Positions 35,052-46,391 are shown, counted from the stretch's first letter. The stretch: 64,000 nucleotides of DNA from Brevibacterium album DSM 18261 (GCF_000426445.1 NZ_KE384526.1:853213-917212); one strand, 5' to 3'. The notes: a model not told the origin generated them from the letters alone. Numbers and translations are program-made.

Positions 35052-35351
35052 TCAGGACCGCACGAGCCGGGCGATGGCCTCGGAGGCCTCCCTCACCTTC
35101 TCCTCGGCCTCAGCCCCGCCCTTGGCCGCAGCCTCGACGACGCAGTGACTGAGGTGCTCTTCCAGCAGGCCCAGCGAGACCGATTCGAGGGCCTTCGTCA
35201 TCGCTGCGACCTGGGTGAGGATGTCGATGCAGTACTTCTCCTCCTCGACCATCCGCTGCAGGCCGCGCGCCTGTCCCTCGATGCGCTTCAGCCGCTTGAG
35301 GTAGTCCTCCTGGCGATGCATGTATCCGCGCTGCGGAGCTTCCGCACTCAT
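35052..35351 (-). CDS. csoR: CsoR-type copper-sensing repressor (copy 2)
   Basis: 99 residues from ATG 35351, chosen because GGAGAGG lies six bases upstream; ATG 35357 would overlap that ribosome site. Cu(I) ligands Cys 41, His 66 and Cys 70 are intact. The region RGYMHRQ to CVVEAAA differs from copy 1 by a single Q/E change, while the C-terminal tail diverges. It is divergent from copZ and flanked by two CsoR-box-like palindromes (35433-35449 and 35494-35512), so it probably represses both itself and the copper operon. Confidence 0.9.
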   Translation of the reverse strand: MSAEAPQRGYMHRQEDYLKRLKRIEGQARGLQRMVEEEKYCIDILTQVAAMTKALESVSLGLLEEHLSHCVVEAAAKGGAEAEEKVREASEAIARLVRS

Positions 35352-35432
35352 CGTCATCCTCTCCGGTCAGACACTCAGGGCACCCACCACCTTCGCATGC
35401 GGCCCTTCCCCACCGCCCTTGCGCATTGAACC

Positions 35433-35512
35433 ATACCCCCCTAAGGTATCCATCGACAAGGATCGCGCTCACTCGGAGTCGACGGTCTTGATCTATACCC
35501 CCCAGGGGTATA
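35433..35512. promoter_or_regulatory. Two CsoR-box palindromes in the csoR2/copZ divergent promoter
   Basis: TATACCCC-CCA-GGGGTATA at 35494-35512 is a perfect 8-bp-arm palindrome just upstream of copZ. A weaker copy, ATACC-N7-GGTAT, at 35433-35449 is nearer the csoR2 start. Both match the GC-rich-core, TA-ended CsoR operator type. Confidence 0.85.
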
Positions 35513-35545
35513 ATGTAGCGATACCAGCGAGGAAAGGAATCTCCC

Positions 35546-35752
35546 ATGAGCACCAGCACCTACATCGTCACCGGAATGACCTGCGGCCACTGCGTCATGA
35601 GCGTGACCGAGGAGGTCACCGAGGTCGCAGGCGTCACCGACGTCGACGTCGACCTGACATCCGGGCAGATGACGGTCACCAGCGAGGGCCCCGTCACCGA
35701 GGCCGCCATCCGCGGCGCGGTCGAAGAGGCCGGCTACCAGCTCGGCAGCTGA
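35546..35752 (+). CDS. copZ: CopZ-type copper chaperone
   Basis: 68-residue heavy-metal-associated (HMA) domain with the Cu(I) site GMTCGHC (Cys 13 and Cys 16) and the ferredoxin-like fold ending EEAGYQLG. It would carry cytoplasmic Cu(I) to the CopA ATPase encoded about 1 kb downstream. First gene of the copper operon behind the CsoR box at 35494-35512; AGGAAAGGAATC serves as ribosome site. Confidence 0.92.
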   Translation: MSTSTYIVTGMTCGHCVMSVTEEVTEVAGVTDVDVDLTSGQMTVTSEGPVTEAAIRGAVEEAGYQLGS

Positions 35753-35783
35753 CGACGACGGATCGACCGGGGACGGAGCGCAC

Positions 35784-36753
35784 ATGAGCACCATCGGGAA
35801 ACTGATCGGCTATGCCGCGATCCTGGCCGTCGCGCTGTTCGGCGCTTTCGGGATCGGCAAGGCGGTCGGCCCGGTCGGACCGACCGCAGGGGCAGAGGAA
35901 CAGGACGGGGAGCAGCACGACATGGCAGCAGACGAACAGGCGGGCCACGGCGGAGACCATGCCGCTTCGGGCGTCACCCTGGACGCGGGCGGATACCGCC
36001 TCGGGCAGGTGAGCGCGCCTGGTGAGATCGGAGAAGCGGGCGAGATCGCGTTCACCGTCTTCGACGCCGTCGGTGCGGCGGTGACCGATTTCGAGGTCTC
36101 GCACGAGCAGGAGCTGCACCTGGTCGTGGTGCGCGCCGACGGGTCGCACTTCGAGCACGTCCACCCCGAGCGCGATGAGCAGGGCGAATGGACCCTGCCC
36201 TGGACGCCGAAGGCCGCGGGCACCTATCGCGTCTACGCGGACATCGTGCCTGCCGAGACCGGCGATCCGCTGACCCTGTCCTCGACCGTGCAGGTCGCCG
36301 GCGACTATCGGCCGGAGGCGTTCGAGGAGACCGTGACCACGGTGAGCGTCGACGGCTACGAGGTGAGCCTGGACGGCGAGCTGACCGCCGGAGAGGGTTC
36401 ACCCGCGACCGTCAGCGTGACCCGTGACGGCGAGCCGGTGACCGAACTCGAGCCGTACATGGGGGCGTTCGGGCACCTGACGGGCCTGCGTCACGGCGAT
36501 TTGGCATACCTGCACGTGCACCCGCACGGCGAGGAGCCGCAGCCGGGCGACGAGGGCGGCCCCGAGATCGAGTTCGAGATCACCGCTCCGACCGAGGGCC
36601 GGTATCTGCTGTACCTGGACTTCAAGGTCGACGGGCAGGTACATACTGCCGGATTCGTCGTGGATGCCCAGTCCGGCTCGCCGGATCACGACGGTGCCGA
36701 TCACGGCAGCGGCAACGACAGCGGCGGGCACGAGCACGAGGAAGGAGACAGTC

Positions 36754-36770
<17 letters not shown>
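35784..36770 (+). CDS. Secreted or membrane-anchored His-rich protein of the copper operon
   Basis: 328 residues: one N-terminal hydrophobic segment (about residues 8-32), a His/Asp/Glu-rich stretch ([18 protein letters not shown]), two beta-rich domains, and a His/Asp-rich tail ([15 protein letters not shown]). Internal motifs FEHVHPE and [10 protein letters not shown] could bind metal. Proteins of this layout occur between copZ and copA in actinobacteria and are presumed to bind copper outside the membrane; biochemical role unproven. Its end overlaps the start of copA by 17 bases. Confidence 0.7.
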
Positions 36771-39120
<2,350 letters not shown>

Positions 39121-39134
39121 ACGGTTACGCCGTC

Positions 39135-39171
39135 GACGTCCGGGCCGAGCAGTGTGCTCGGCCCGGACGTC
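39135..39171 (+). terminator. Hairpin after copA
   Basis: Perfect 17-bp arms (39135-39151 and 39155-39171, core GACGTCCGGGCCGAGCA) around a 3-base loop, starting 14 bases after the copA stop. It should end the copper operon; no U-run follows, which is usual in very GC-rich actinobacteria. Confidence 0.8.
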
Positions 39172-39237
39172 ACCTCATGCCGCGTTGCCCTACCAGGGGC
39201 GCCGCCCACTCGCCCACATGTGTGAAACAAGGAAGCA

Positions 39238-40746
39238 ATGACTCCAAGCAACTCTGCCCGCGCGCACACGGACACCAACACCGCCAACGGCGGGATCGTC
39301 GTCCCGATGCTCACGATCATGGGCGCCCAGGCCCTGGGCGTCGCCAATGATGTCACCGCCAACGTCGGACTGCCGGCCATTCAGGCACACCTCGACCTGG
39401 GCGTGTCGACCCTGCCGTGGGTGGTCAACAGCTATATCCTCGTGTTCGGCGCGCTGCTGCTGCTCGGCGGCCGCGCGGGCGACATCTTCGGCCGCAAACG
39501 CGTCCTGCAGATCGGACTCGTCGTGTTCGCCGCCGGTGCGCTCCTCGGTGGCCTGGCAGGCGACGGCACGCTTGTCATTGCCGGTCGCGCCGTCCAGGGG
39601 CTCGGGGCCGCGCTGATCACCCCGAATGCGCTGGCGCTCATCACCTCGACCTTTTCCCCGGGCAAGACCCGCAACCTCGCGCTCGGTCTGTACGCGGCGA
39701 TGGCCGGTGTCGGCCTCGCCAGCGGACTGCTGATCAGCGGCGTGCTCACCGGGGCACTCGGCTGGCGCTGGGTGTTCTTCTTCAACGTCCCCGTCGTCCT
39801 CCTCCTGCTGCTGGGTTCGCGTCGTCTGGTCGAGGCCGAGCGCCACACCGGAAAGCTCACCGCGGTCAGCGCGGCGCTGGGCACGGGGGCGATGGCTTCC
39901 CTGGTCTACGCAATCACCCGCGGTGGCGAGCACGGCTGGACCGATCCCGGCACTCTCGGCTTCCTCGGGGCATCGGTCGTGCTGCTGGCGGTGTTCCTGT
40001 TCGTCCAGTCGCGGGCGAAGGATCCGATGCTGCCGCTGCACATCTTCAAGAACCGCAACCGTTCCGGCGCCTACTTGGGCATGGTGCTGTTCGCCTCGGG
40101 GCCCTTGGGCATGTTCTACCTGCTCAACCTCTACATGCAGTACGTGCTCGACTACTCCCCCATGCGCACCGGCCTGTCCTGGCTGCCGTTCGCCATCGGC
40201 ATCATGGCCGGCGCGATCCTCAGCTCCAAGCTCATCGCCGCGCTGGCGCCCCGGGCCATCATCGCCATCGGCGCCACCGTCATGGCGCTCGGGCTGCTGG
40301 CCCTGTCGATGGTCGGCACCGACAGCTCGTACTGGCTGCACCTCATGCCCGCGATCTTCGCCACCGGGCTCGGGTTCTCCCTCAACTTCGTGCCGCTGAC
40401 CTCGGCTGCGGTCGAGAGCGTCGAGCAGGAGAACGCCGGCATCGCCTCGGCCCTGCTCAACACCGCACAGCAGACCGGGGCGGCGCTGGGCATGGCGGTG
40501 TTCTCCTCCATCGCGGTGGCCGTCACCACCGGCCGGCTCCCCGATGCGCTCGGGGCCCTCACCGCTGGGCGCGAGGCCGGTGACGGCGCGCTCGTCGCCG
40601 AGGCGAGCAGCGCCCTCGTGGACGGCTACTCCGCCGGCCTGCTCGCCGGTGCGATCATCATCGCCGTCGCCGCCGTCCTCACCGTGGTGATCATCGACGC
40701 CAAGCGACCGGCGGCCTCTGCGGAGGGCTCCGGCGAGCAGGGCTGA
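39238..40746 (+). CDS. MFS exporter, DHA2 (14-helix) family
   Basis: 502 residues of hydrophobic segments typical of drug:H+ antiporters. The N-terminal domain carries GGRAGDIFGRKRVLQIGL (MFS motif A) and LGWRWVFFFNVP (a DHA2 hallmark), and motif C-like GVGLASGLLISG. Substrate unknown. AAGGAAGC precedes ATG 39238. It follows the copA terminator and so probably has its own promoter. Confidence 0.87.
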   Translation: MTPSNSARAHTDTNTANGGIVVPMLTIMGAQALGVANDVTANVGLPAIQAHLDLGVSTLPWVVNSYILVFGALLLLGGRAGDIFGRKRVLQIGLVVFAAGALLGGLAGDGTLVIAGRAVQGLGAALITPNALALITSTFSPGKTRNLALGLYAAMAGVGLASGLLISGVLTGALGWRWVFFFNVPVVLLLLLGSRRLVEAERHTGKLTAVSAALGTGAMASLVYAITRGGEHGWTDPGTLGFLGASVVLLAVFLFVQSRAKDPMLPLHIFKNRNRSGAYLGMVLFASGPLGMFYLLNLYMQYVLDYSPMRTGLSWLPFAIGIMAGAILSSKLIAALAPRAIIAIGATVMALGLLALSMVGTDSSYWLHLMPAIFATGLGFSLNFVPLTSAAVESVEQENAGIASALLNTAQQTGAALGMAVFSSIAVAVTTGRLPDALGALTAGREAGDGALVAEASSALVDGYSAGLLAGAIIIAVAAVLTVVIIDAKRPAASAEGSGEQG

Positions 40747-40952
40747 AGCGAGCAGAGCTGAGGACTGCGGGACCACGGTGAGCGGGGCAGATGCCGCCGA
40801 GAACGGGGACTCGTGCCCCGAGGTCGACGAACTCGAGGGGCTCTTCCTCACCCTCTCCGGAGGTCCGCCCATGCCCCCCTCCGCGGACGCCCCTCATGGA
40901 CACCCGGTTCCACTCCGTGCCCACTCCCCCGAAACGCAAGGAGCGAAAGACC

Positions 40953-41144
40953 ATGTGCAGAGCAGTCGCCTGCAAGATGTGCGGAAAGACGACCTGGGCC
41001 GGCTGTGGCCAGCACGTCGACTCCGTGAAGCAGACCGTGCCCGCGGGGCAGTGGTGCGGCGGGCACCAGGCGGAACCCCGCCGCAGCGATGGGGAGCCTC
41101 GCCGCAGCGGCGGGTTCCTCGCAACCCTGTTCGGACGTCGCTGA
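40953..41144 (+). CDS. Small cysteine-rich (zinc-ribbon-like) protein
   Basis: 63 residues with CRAVACKMCGKTTWAGCGQH and PAGQWCGGH. The paired Cys-X2-Cys and further Cys/His residues suggest a zinc site. Short proteins of this type are common in actinobacteria; function unknown. AAGGAG at 40938-40943 supports ATG 40953. Its stop overlaps the next start (TGATG), coupling it to a methyltransferase gene. Confidence 0.7.
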   Translation: MCRAVACKMCGKTTWAGCGQHVDSVKQTVPAGQWCGGHQAEPRRSDGEPRRSGGFLATLFGRR

Positions 41145-41821
41145 TGAGTGCGCCGCAGCCGCGAACCTCCTCGGGCGGCGCAGCCGAGGACTGGGAATCG
41201 ACGTACTTGGACTCGCCGCGCCTCTGGTCCGGTGAGCCCAATGCCGCGCTGGTCTCCGTGGTGAGCTCCCTCCCGGGGCCCGATGCCGCGGCCGGGCGCA
41301 CCCGCTGCCTGGATCTGGGCAGCGGGGAGGGCGCCGATGCGCTGTGGCTGGCCGGTCTCGGCTGGCAGGTGACGGGCCTCGACATCGCCCCGACGGCGGT
41401 GGCGCGGGCTCGGGAGACCGCCCGCGGACGAGGCTTCAGCCCGCAGCAGGCCGACTTCCGCACCGCCGATCTCACCGTCTGGGAGCCGGAGGACGCCGAG
41501 TTCGGCCTTGTCACCGTCTCGTACCTGCACATGCCCGAGCACGCCGAGCGGATCTCGATCCTCCGCGCCGGGCTCCGCGCGCTGGCCCCGGGCGGGCGTC
41601 TCGTCAGCGTGGCGCACGTGAGCGCACCGCCCTGGGCCGATCCGCATGCCCAGCCCTGGTCCACCACGAGAATGCCGGAGCAGGAGCTCGAGCACCTCGC
41701 CCTCGACTGGGACGACTGGCAGGTGGAGGAGGCTGGACTGCGCATGCGGACCGTGACGGGGCCGGACGGTACGGGCGCGTCCCTCGACGACGGCGTCCTC
41801 GTGGTGCGCCGCCGCGCGTAG
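41144..41821 (+). CDS. Class I SAM-dependent methyltransferase
   Basis: 225 residues. Motif I is CLDLGSGEGADALWLA, followed by VTGLDIAPTAVARA (acidic SAM-ribose loop) and LRALAPGGRLV (post-motif III). Closest in pattern to small tellurite-resistance TehB-like or thiopurine-like methyltransferases; target unknown. Translationally coupled to the small Cys-rich protein upstream (one-base overlap), which may be a partner. Confidence 0.83.
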   Translation: MSAPQPRTSSGGAAEDWESTYLDSPRLWSGEPNAALVSVVSSLPGPDAAAGRTRCLDLGSGEGADALWLAGLGWQVTGLDIAPTAVARARETARGRGFSPQQADFRTADLTVWEPEDAEFGLVTVSYLHMPEHAERISILRAGLRALAPGGRLVSVAHVSAPPWADPHAQPWSTTRMPEQELEHLALDWDDWQVEEAGLRMRTVTGPDGTGASLDDGVLVVRRRA

Positions 41822-42028
41822 GGCAGGGCTCACCGCGTCCGCTCGGGGCGAGCGCAGCCCCCTGTTCTCCCTGGACGGCGGCCCGAACAGGCGGACCCCG
41901 GCCTGGGCGAGGGCTGCCGTCTGCTCGCGACCGGCGCCTGGAGCATCGCGCGTGCATGCGGCTTCGGCAGTTCAGCGGCGCTCCGCCAGGCATCCACCAC
42001 GCCTGTACTCACGCAACACCGGTGCTGA

Positions 42029-42517
42029 TCAGAGGCGGCGCTCGGAAGCTATGGAACTGTCCACCGCCCGCGCCTCGCGAACAGCATCCGCGAACTCCGC
42101 CTCAGAGACATCAACCAGCAGGTCGAGCGGCGACCGGTCGGCACCACCGGCGTCCTTCGGCAGACCGGGATGCGGCGTCTGCCACCAGTCCAGGAGCGCC
42201 CCTGCGACGCGGTTCGGGCTCAAATCGCCACAGGACGAGGAGAGTTCTCTGTTGATTTCGGCAAGCGCATCGATGATCTTTCCGTCGCGAAACTGGAAGG
42301 CAGGGTAGAACTTCGTCCGCCCCAGCTCGATCTCGATCACGACCCGGTGCTTGAGGTAGGTCCGCAGCAGTGATTTCTGCGCTCCTCGCTTTGCCGCCGC
42401 GAATTGCTCCGGTGTCCGCGATTCAGGCTTGGGTGTCGGCTTCGCAGCAGTCAGCACTGCACGGGCCTGCGAAGCAGACAGGCTCTCCACCCGGTCAAGT
42501 AGGCTCGCAGTCACCAT
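42029..42517 (-). CDS. Possible MbcA/ParS-type antitoxin-like protein
   Basis: 162 residues. The N-terminal half is helical (LLDRVESLSASQARAVLTAA). The C-terminal half reads FYPAFQFRDGKIIDALAEIN, then WWQTPHPGL and RSPLDLLVD, the pattern of the Xre/MbcA/ParS toxin-binding domain (DUF2384-like). No RES-domain or other toxin gene is adjacent on either side, so if the call is right it is an orphan. The frame stays open upstream of ATG 42517 (SEHADQLGFPEDWRNSPVW) without a start codon, hinting at a truncated N-terminus. Confidence 0.5.
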   Translation of the reverse strand: MVTASLLDRVESLSASQARAVLTAAKPTPKPESRTPEQFAAAKRGAQKSLLRTYLKHRVVIEIELGRTKFYPAFQFRDGKIIDALAEINRELSSSCGDLSPNRVAGALLDWWQTPHPGLPKDAGGADRSPLDLLVDVSEAEFADAVREARAVDSSIASERRL

Positions 42518-42890
42518 CGGCTCACGGTCAAGCGCGAAGCTCCGGTCCCAGACGGGGCTGTTCCTCCAGTCTTCCGGGAACCCGAGCTGGTCAGCGTGCT
42601 CGCTGCATAGAAAACCAAGAGAATTAGCCTCTACAAAACCCGGGGCTTGACACCCTGGCCCAGGCCAAGGGACGCACCCACCACGACCAGCATGCCCAAG
42701 CCGGTCAGCTCACCGGGCAACCGGAGGAAACAGCTGAGGCAACGACCAACTCATCCGGAGGTCTTGACGTGAGGCATCACGTGCACCGACGAGGCCCATG
42801 AAGGCTGCCCTCGAAGTGCAGGGGCGCGCCTCACACAGCTCCGCCCGCAGACAAGCGGAAGCCCCCGGTTTCCCGGGGGCTTCCAGCTGC
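42518..42890. other. Gene-poor 373-bp stretch next to tRNA-Ser with coding-like fragments
   Basis: No intact gene is supported. On the plus strand about 42648-42802 a frame reads DTLAQAKGRTHHDQHAQAGQ and ends RRGP-stop without a start codon, possibly the tail of a lost gene. The stretch is less GC-rich around 42605-42650. The right end holds the tRNA terminator at 42857-42884. Confidence 0.35.
42857..42884 (-). terminator. Terminator of tRNA-Ser
   Basis: Perfect 12-bp stem GGAAGCCCCCGG with a 4-base loop, seven bases beyond the 3' end of the tRNA, followed on the minus strand by a moderately T-rich GCTTGTCT. Confidence 0.85.
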
Positions 42891-42974
42891 GGAGGATAGG
42901 GGATTTGAACCCCTGAGGGCGTTAACCCAACACGCGTTCCAGGCGTGCGCCATAGGCCGCTAGGCGAATCCTCC
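42891..42974 (-). tRNA. tRNA-Ser (GGA)
   Basis: On the minus strand the seven-base acceptor stem GGAGGAT pairs with ATCCTCC. The T-arm contains GGTTCAAATCC, the anticodon loop reads CT-GGA-AC, giving anticodon GGA for UCC/UCU serine codons, and a long variable arm is present as in class II tRNAs. No CCA is encoded. Confidence 0.95.
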
Positions 42975-43119
42975 GAGAAGAACTGTACACGAGCCCGCCT
43001 CGGCCGGGCCAATCAGCACAGGGCGAGCTGAGTCACACTCCCGTCAGGCCTCGGACACCTCCAGGACACCCACCGGCACACTCCGACTGCACACCTCATC
43101 CGCACAGCACACCACCAAA

Positions 43120-43135
43120 TCGTCCGAACGTACGA
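43120..43135 (+). promoter_or_regulatory. Imperfect palindrome and -10 element before an MFS gene
   Basis: TCGTCCGAACGTACGA matches its reverse complement at 12 of 16 positions, and TACGAT (43131-43136) could be a -10. With the start codon at 43148, the transcript would be nearly leaderless. A regulator site is plausible but no regulator gene is adjacent. Confidence 0.4.
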
Positions 43136-43147
43136 TAAGGTCCGACC

Positions 43148-44575
43148 ATGGGAGCAGAGCCGCTTTCGCCCCTTCCCCGGGAGCCGCAGACACCGCACGT
43201 CTGGCCGCTGTACGTCGCGACGTTCCTGTCGACGTACGTCTTCAGCGTCGCGAACATCGCAGCGCCCGGCATCCAGGCGGACATGCAGCTCCACGGCTCC
43301 ACCACCACGCTCGTCATTGGCGCGTACGCGGTCTCCTTCACCTCGGGCCTCATCATCTGCGGCCGCCTCGGCGATGCCTACGGGCGCAGGCGCCTGTTCC
43401 GCATCGGCATCTCCGCGATCCTCGTCACCGCCGCGCTCACCGCCCTCGCGCCCACCCCCGGACTGCTCATCCTCGGCAGACTCCTCCAGGGCTGCGCCGC
43501 CGCCCTCACCACCCCGCAGATCCTCTCCAGCATCCAGGCCGTCCTCCACGGCAGAGCTCGCAGCCGGGCCATCAGCCTCTACGCCGTCTGCGCCGGCGCC
43601 GGGACCATCGGCGGCAACGTCCTGGGCGGCGGAGTCATCAGCGCCGTCCCTCCGCACCTGGGCTGGCGCTCGGCCCTCATGAGCATCGCCGTCATCGCTT
43701 TCATCGCATGGCTGGGCTCCCGCCACCTCACGGAATCCCGCTCACCGAACCCGGAGGGCTTCGACTTCCCCGGCTCCGCGATCGTCGCCGCCACCCTCAT
43801 GTGCCTCATCACCGGACTGACCAGCATCGCGGCCATCGACCCCCTCCGGCCGCTGGCAGCCCCCGGCGCATTCGCACTCACCCTCACGCTCCTCACAGCG
43901 GCCGCGGTCGGCGCCTGCCTCCTCCGCCTCCACCTCCGGAGGCGCGAGGCCGCCGCACGCCCCTCGATCCTCCCCCTCACCGTCATCCGCGTCCCCGCCG
44001 TCGCGATCGGCATGGCGCTCGCGATGCTGTTCTTCCTCATGCTCGCCTCGTACATGTACAACTACGCGATCCTCACGCAGGAGGGCCTCGGCATCACGCC
44101 CCTTCTCGCAGGCGTGGGCCTCATCGTCAACGGCGGCGCCTTCATCGCCGTCTCCCTCTTCGCCGGAAGCCTGCAGCGCCGCTTCGGCACCCGCATCATG
44201 GTCGTCGGAGCCTGCGTGCAGGCAGCCGGCTTCGCCGCGCTCGCCGTACTCGCCTTCGTCCAGGCGGAGCCCTTCCTGCTCTGGTTCCAGCTCACGGCGC
44301 TGCTCACCGGCGGCGGACAGGGCCTCATGTTCGGCCCGCTCGTCTCCGTCGTCATGAACCACGTGCCGGATTCCGTCGCAGGCCTCACCGGCGGCCTCAT
44401 CGCCACCTCTCAGCAGGGCGGGATGGGCGTGGGAATCGCCACCCTGGCCACCCTCTTCACCGTCCTCACGCACAGCCTCCCCATCCCCCTCGCCTTCGCC
44501 TGGACCACCGCCGTCACGGTCCTCGTCTCCCTCGCGTTCGCGGTCCTCGTCACCCGACTGGACCGCCGAGGCTGA
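43148..44575 (+). CDS. MFS exporter (14-helix drug:H+ antiporter type)
   Basis: 475 residues with motif A GRLGDAYGRRRLFRIG, the DHA2-like segment GCAAALTTPQILSSIQ and about fourteen hydrophobic helices. It belongs to the multidrug or antibiotic exporter group; substrate unknown. No Shine-Dalgarno is visible, consistent with a leaderless start at ATG 43148. Not obviously in an operon. Confidence 0.85.
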   Translation: MGAEPLSPLPREPQTPHVWPLYVATFLSTYVFSVANIAAPGIQADMQLHGSTTTLVIGAYAVSFTSGLIICGRLGDAYGRRRLFRIGISAILVTAALTALAPTPGLLILGRLLQGCAAALTTPQILSSIQAVLHGRARSRAISLYAVCAGAGTIGGNVLGGGVISAVPPHLGWRSALMSIAVIAFIAWLGSRHLTESRSPNPEGFDFPGSAIVAATLMCLITGLTSIAAIDPLRPLAAPGAFALTLTLLTAAAVGACLLRLHLRRREAAARPSILPLTVIRVPAVAIGMALAMLFFLMLASYMYNYAILTQEGLGITPLLAGVGLIVNGGAFIAVSLFAGSLQRRFGTRIMVVGACVQAAGFAALAVLAFVQAEPFLLWFQLTALLTGGGQGLMFGPLVSVVMNHVPDSVAGLTGGLIATSQQGGMGVGIATLATLFTVLTHSLPIPLAFAWTTAVTVLVSLAFAVLVTRLDRRG

Positions 44576-44864
44576 CCCCGCCCGGGCTCCGCGCCACCGC
44601 ACAGCGAGGGGAGAGAGCGTCCGCCGAGGCGAGGAGGCCCCACTTTGGTTCATTCTGGTCAGACCGAGATCATCACAATTCGTTAACGGGAAACACCGCC
44701 TGTTCCTCGTGAAACCGCAGTTCAGCCCTTCTGCGAGTGGCATCGGACACCGCAGAGGTCCGCTCACATCACGATCCGGACACCGCGCACTCTGCGGAGG
44801 AGACAGAACGGTCATCCCCGCGTCGTAGCATCTTCGGAGCCGAATCGTATTCCGGAGGTCATTG

Positions 44865-46391
44865 GTGCGCCGTCGTCCCCTCTCTGCTCTCGCCGCCCTC
44901 GGCGCGAGCGCCCTCATCCTCTCCGCATGCACGCCCGCTCCCACGGAGCGCGGCGAATCCGGCTCGGGCGGAACCGCCGCCGAGGCCGCCCCCGTCGTCA
45001 CCGTCGCCAACGAGGCGCTCGGCGAAGGCGCTGCTGCGGCCGGATCCACAGCGGAGAGCGCATCCGCCGAGGCCGAATCCGCTGATTCCGCAGCCTCCGC
45101 GACCGAGCCCGCCGACGCCTCGGGCACGGAGACAGCCGAAGACTCCGGAGACATGACGATCGCCGCCGGCGAACCGCTCGAGCTCACCGTCGAGGGCGGC
45201 GAGTTCGCCGAGGTCGAGCTCATCGACCTCGACCACGAGACCGTCCCCGTGGACACCGGCTCGCTCGGCGCTGCAGATGCGGAGGCGGCCTCCGATGCCC
45301 CGTCCGCCTCCGCCGAGCACTCCGATGCCGAGGCCGCCGAGCAGGGCGAGGACTCCTCCGCCGCGGCACAGGCCGGCGGCACCGTGGACGCGGAGACACC
45401 CGATGCGGCGGATGAGGAGTCACCCGCGAACGGCGAGGCGACCTCGGAGGCCCCCGCCGGCGGCTCGAGCACGGACTGGGCGTCCTCGGCCGACCTCGTC
45501 ACCGGCGCCTCCTACCAGTGGACGGCCACGACGGTCGCCCCCGACGGCAGCGAGCACACCTCCACCGGCACCGTCACCACTCCCGAGACCACGGCGGTCG
45601 AGGAGCTCACCGCCAAGACCGTGATCTCCGACGGCGAGACCGTGGGCATCGGCGCCCCCGTCATCGTCATGTTCAACTCGACGATCCCCGAGTCCGCCCG
45701 CGATGACATCGAGGCCCGCCTCAGCGTCGAGGTCACGGACGAGGACGGCGAACCCGTCGAGGTCGAGGGCTCCTGGGGCTGGCTCTACGACACCGACGGC
45801 ATCAGCCGCGTCCACTACCGGCCCAAGGAGTTCTGGCCCGCGCACGTGGACGTGTCCGTGAACCTCCCGCTCGAAGGGGTGGAGTACTCGGACCGCTGGT
45901 ACGGCAAGGAGGACGTCGCCCTCGACTTCGAGGTGGGCCGCGATCAGCGCGTCACCGCGGATGCCCAGACCCACCGCATGAAGATCGAGCGCGACGGGGA
46001 GGAGATCGTCGACTGGCCCACCTCGCTCGGCTCGCCGCAGGCGCCGTCCTACAACGGCACGCACGTCGTCATGTCCAAGCACGCCCACTACGTCATGACC
46101 TCGGAGCAGTGGAACTACGAGACGCCCACCAACTGGGCCGTGCGCATCCACAACAACGGCGAGTTCATCCACGGGGCGCCCTGGTCGGCGGGCTCGCAGG
46201 GCCGGGCGAACGTCTCCCACGGCTGCATCAACCTCACCGATGAGCGCGCCAAGGAGTACTACGACATGGCGCTCTACGGCGACCCCGTCGAGATCACCGG
46301 ATCCTCCGTGGATCTCAGCACCGAGCACTCGGACATCTCCGACTGGGTCTACGACTGGGACGAGTGGCAGGAGCTCTCGGCCCTGAGCTGA
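44865..46391 (+). CDS. L,D-transpeptidase lipoprotein with Ig-like domain
   Basis: 508 residues. Lipobox ends at Cys 22 (ILSAC), so it is exported and lipid-anchored. Residues about 30-205 are an Ala/Glu/Ser-rich acidic stalk with no clear fold. Then comes a bacterial Ig-like domain (EDGEPVEVEGSWGW region) and a YkuD catalytic domain whose active-site motif VSHGCINL places Cys 454. It would make 3-3 cross-links in peptidoglycan. GTG 44865 is favoured over TTG 44862 because GGAGG lies six bases upstream. Monocistronic; a hairpin follows at 46444. Confidence 0.87.
   Translation: MRRRPLSALAALGASALILSACTPAPTERGESGSGGTAAEAAPVVTVANEALGEGAAAAGSTAESASAEAESADSAASATEPADASGTETAEDSGDMTIAAGEPLELTVEGGEFAEVELIDLDHETVPVDTGSLGAADAEAASDAPSASAEHSDAEAAEQGEDSSAAAQAGGTVDAETPDAADEESPANGEATSEAPAGGSSTDWASSADLVTGASYQWTATTVAPDGSEHTSTGTVTTPETTAVEELTAKTVISDGETVGIGAPVIVMFNSTIPESARDDIEARLSVEVTDEDGEPVEVEGSWGWLYDTDGISRVHYRPKEFWPAHVDVSVNLPLEGVEYSDRWYGKEDVALDFEVGRDQRVTADAQTHRMKIERDGEEIVDWPTSLGSPQAPSYNGTHVVMSKHAHYVMTSEQWNYETPTNWAVRIHNNGEFIHGAPWSAGSQGRANVSHGCINLTDERAKEYYDMALYGDPVEITGSSVDLSTEHSDISDWVYDWDEWQELSALS

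Noticed and set aside
42857..42974. tRNA-Ser region checked for a duplicated 3' end as an integration attachment site
   Set aside because: No second copy of the tRNA 3' end was found by eye in the window and there is no integrase gene.
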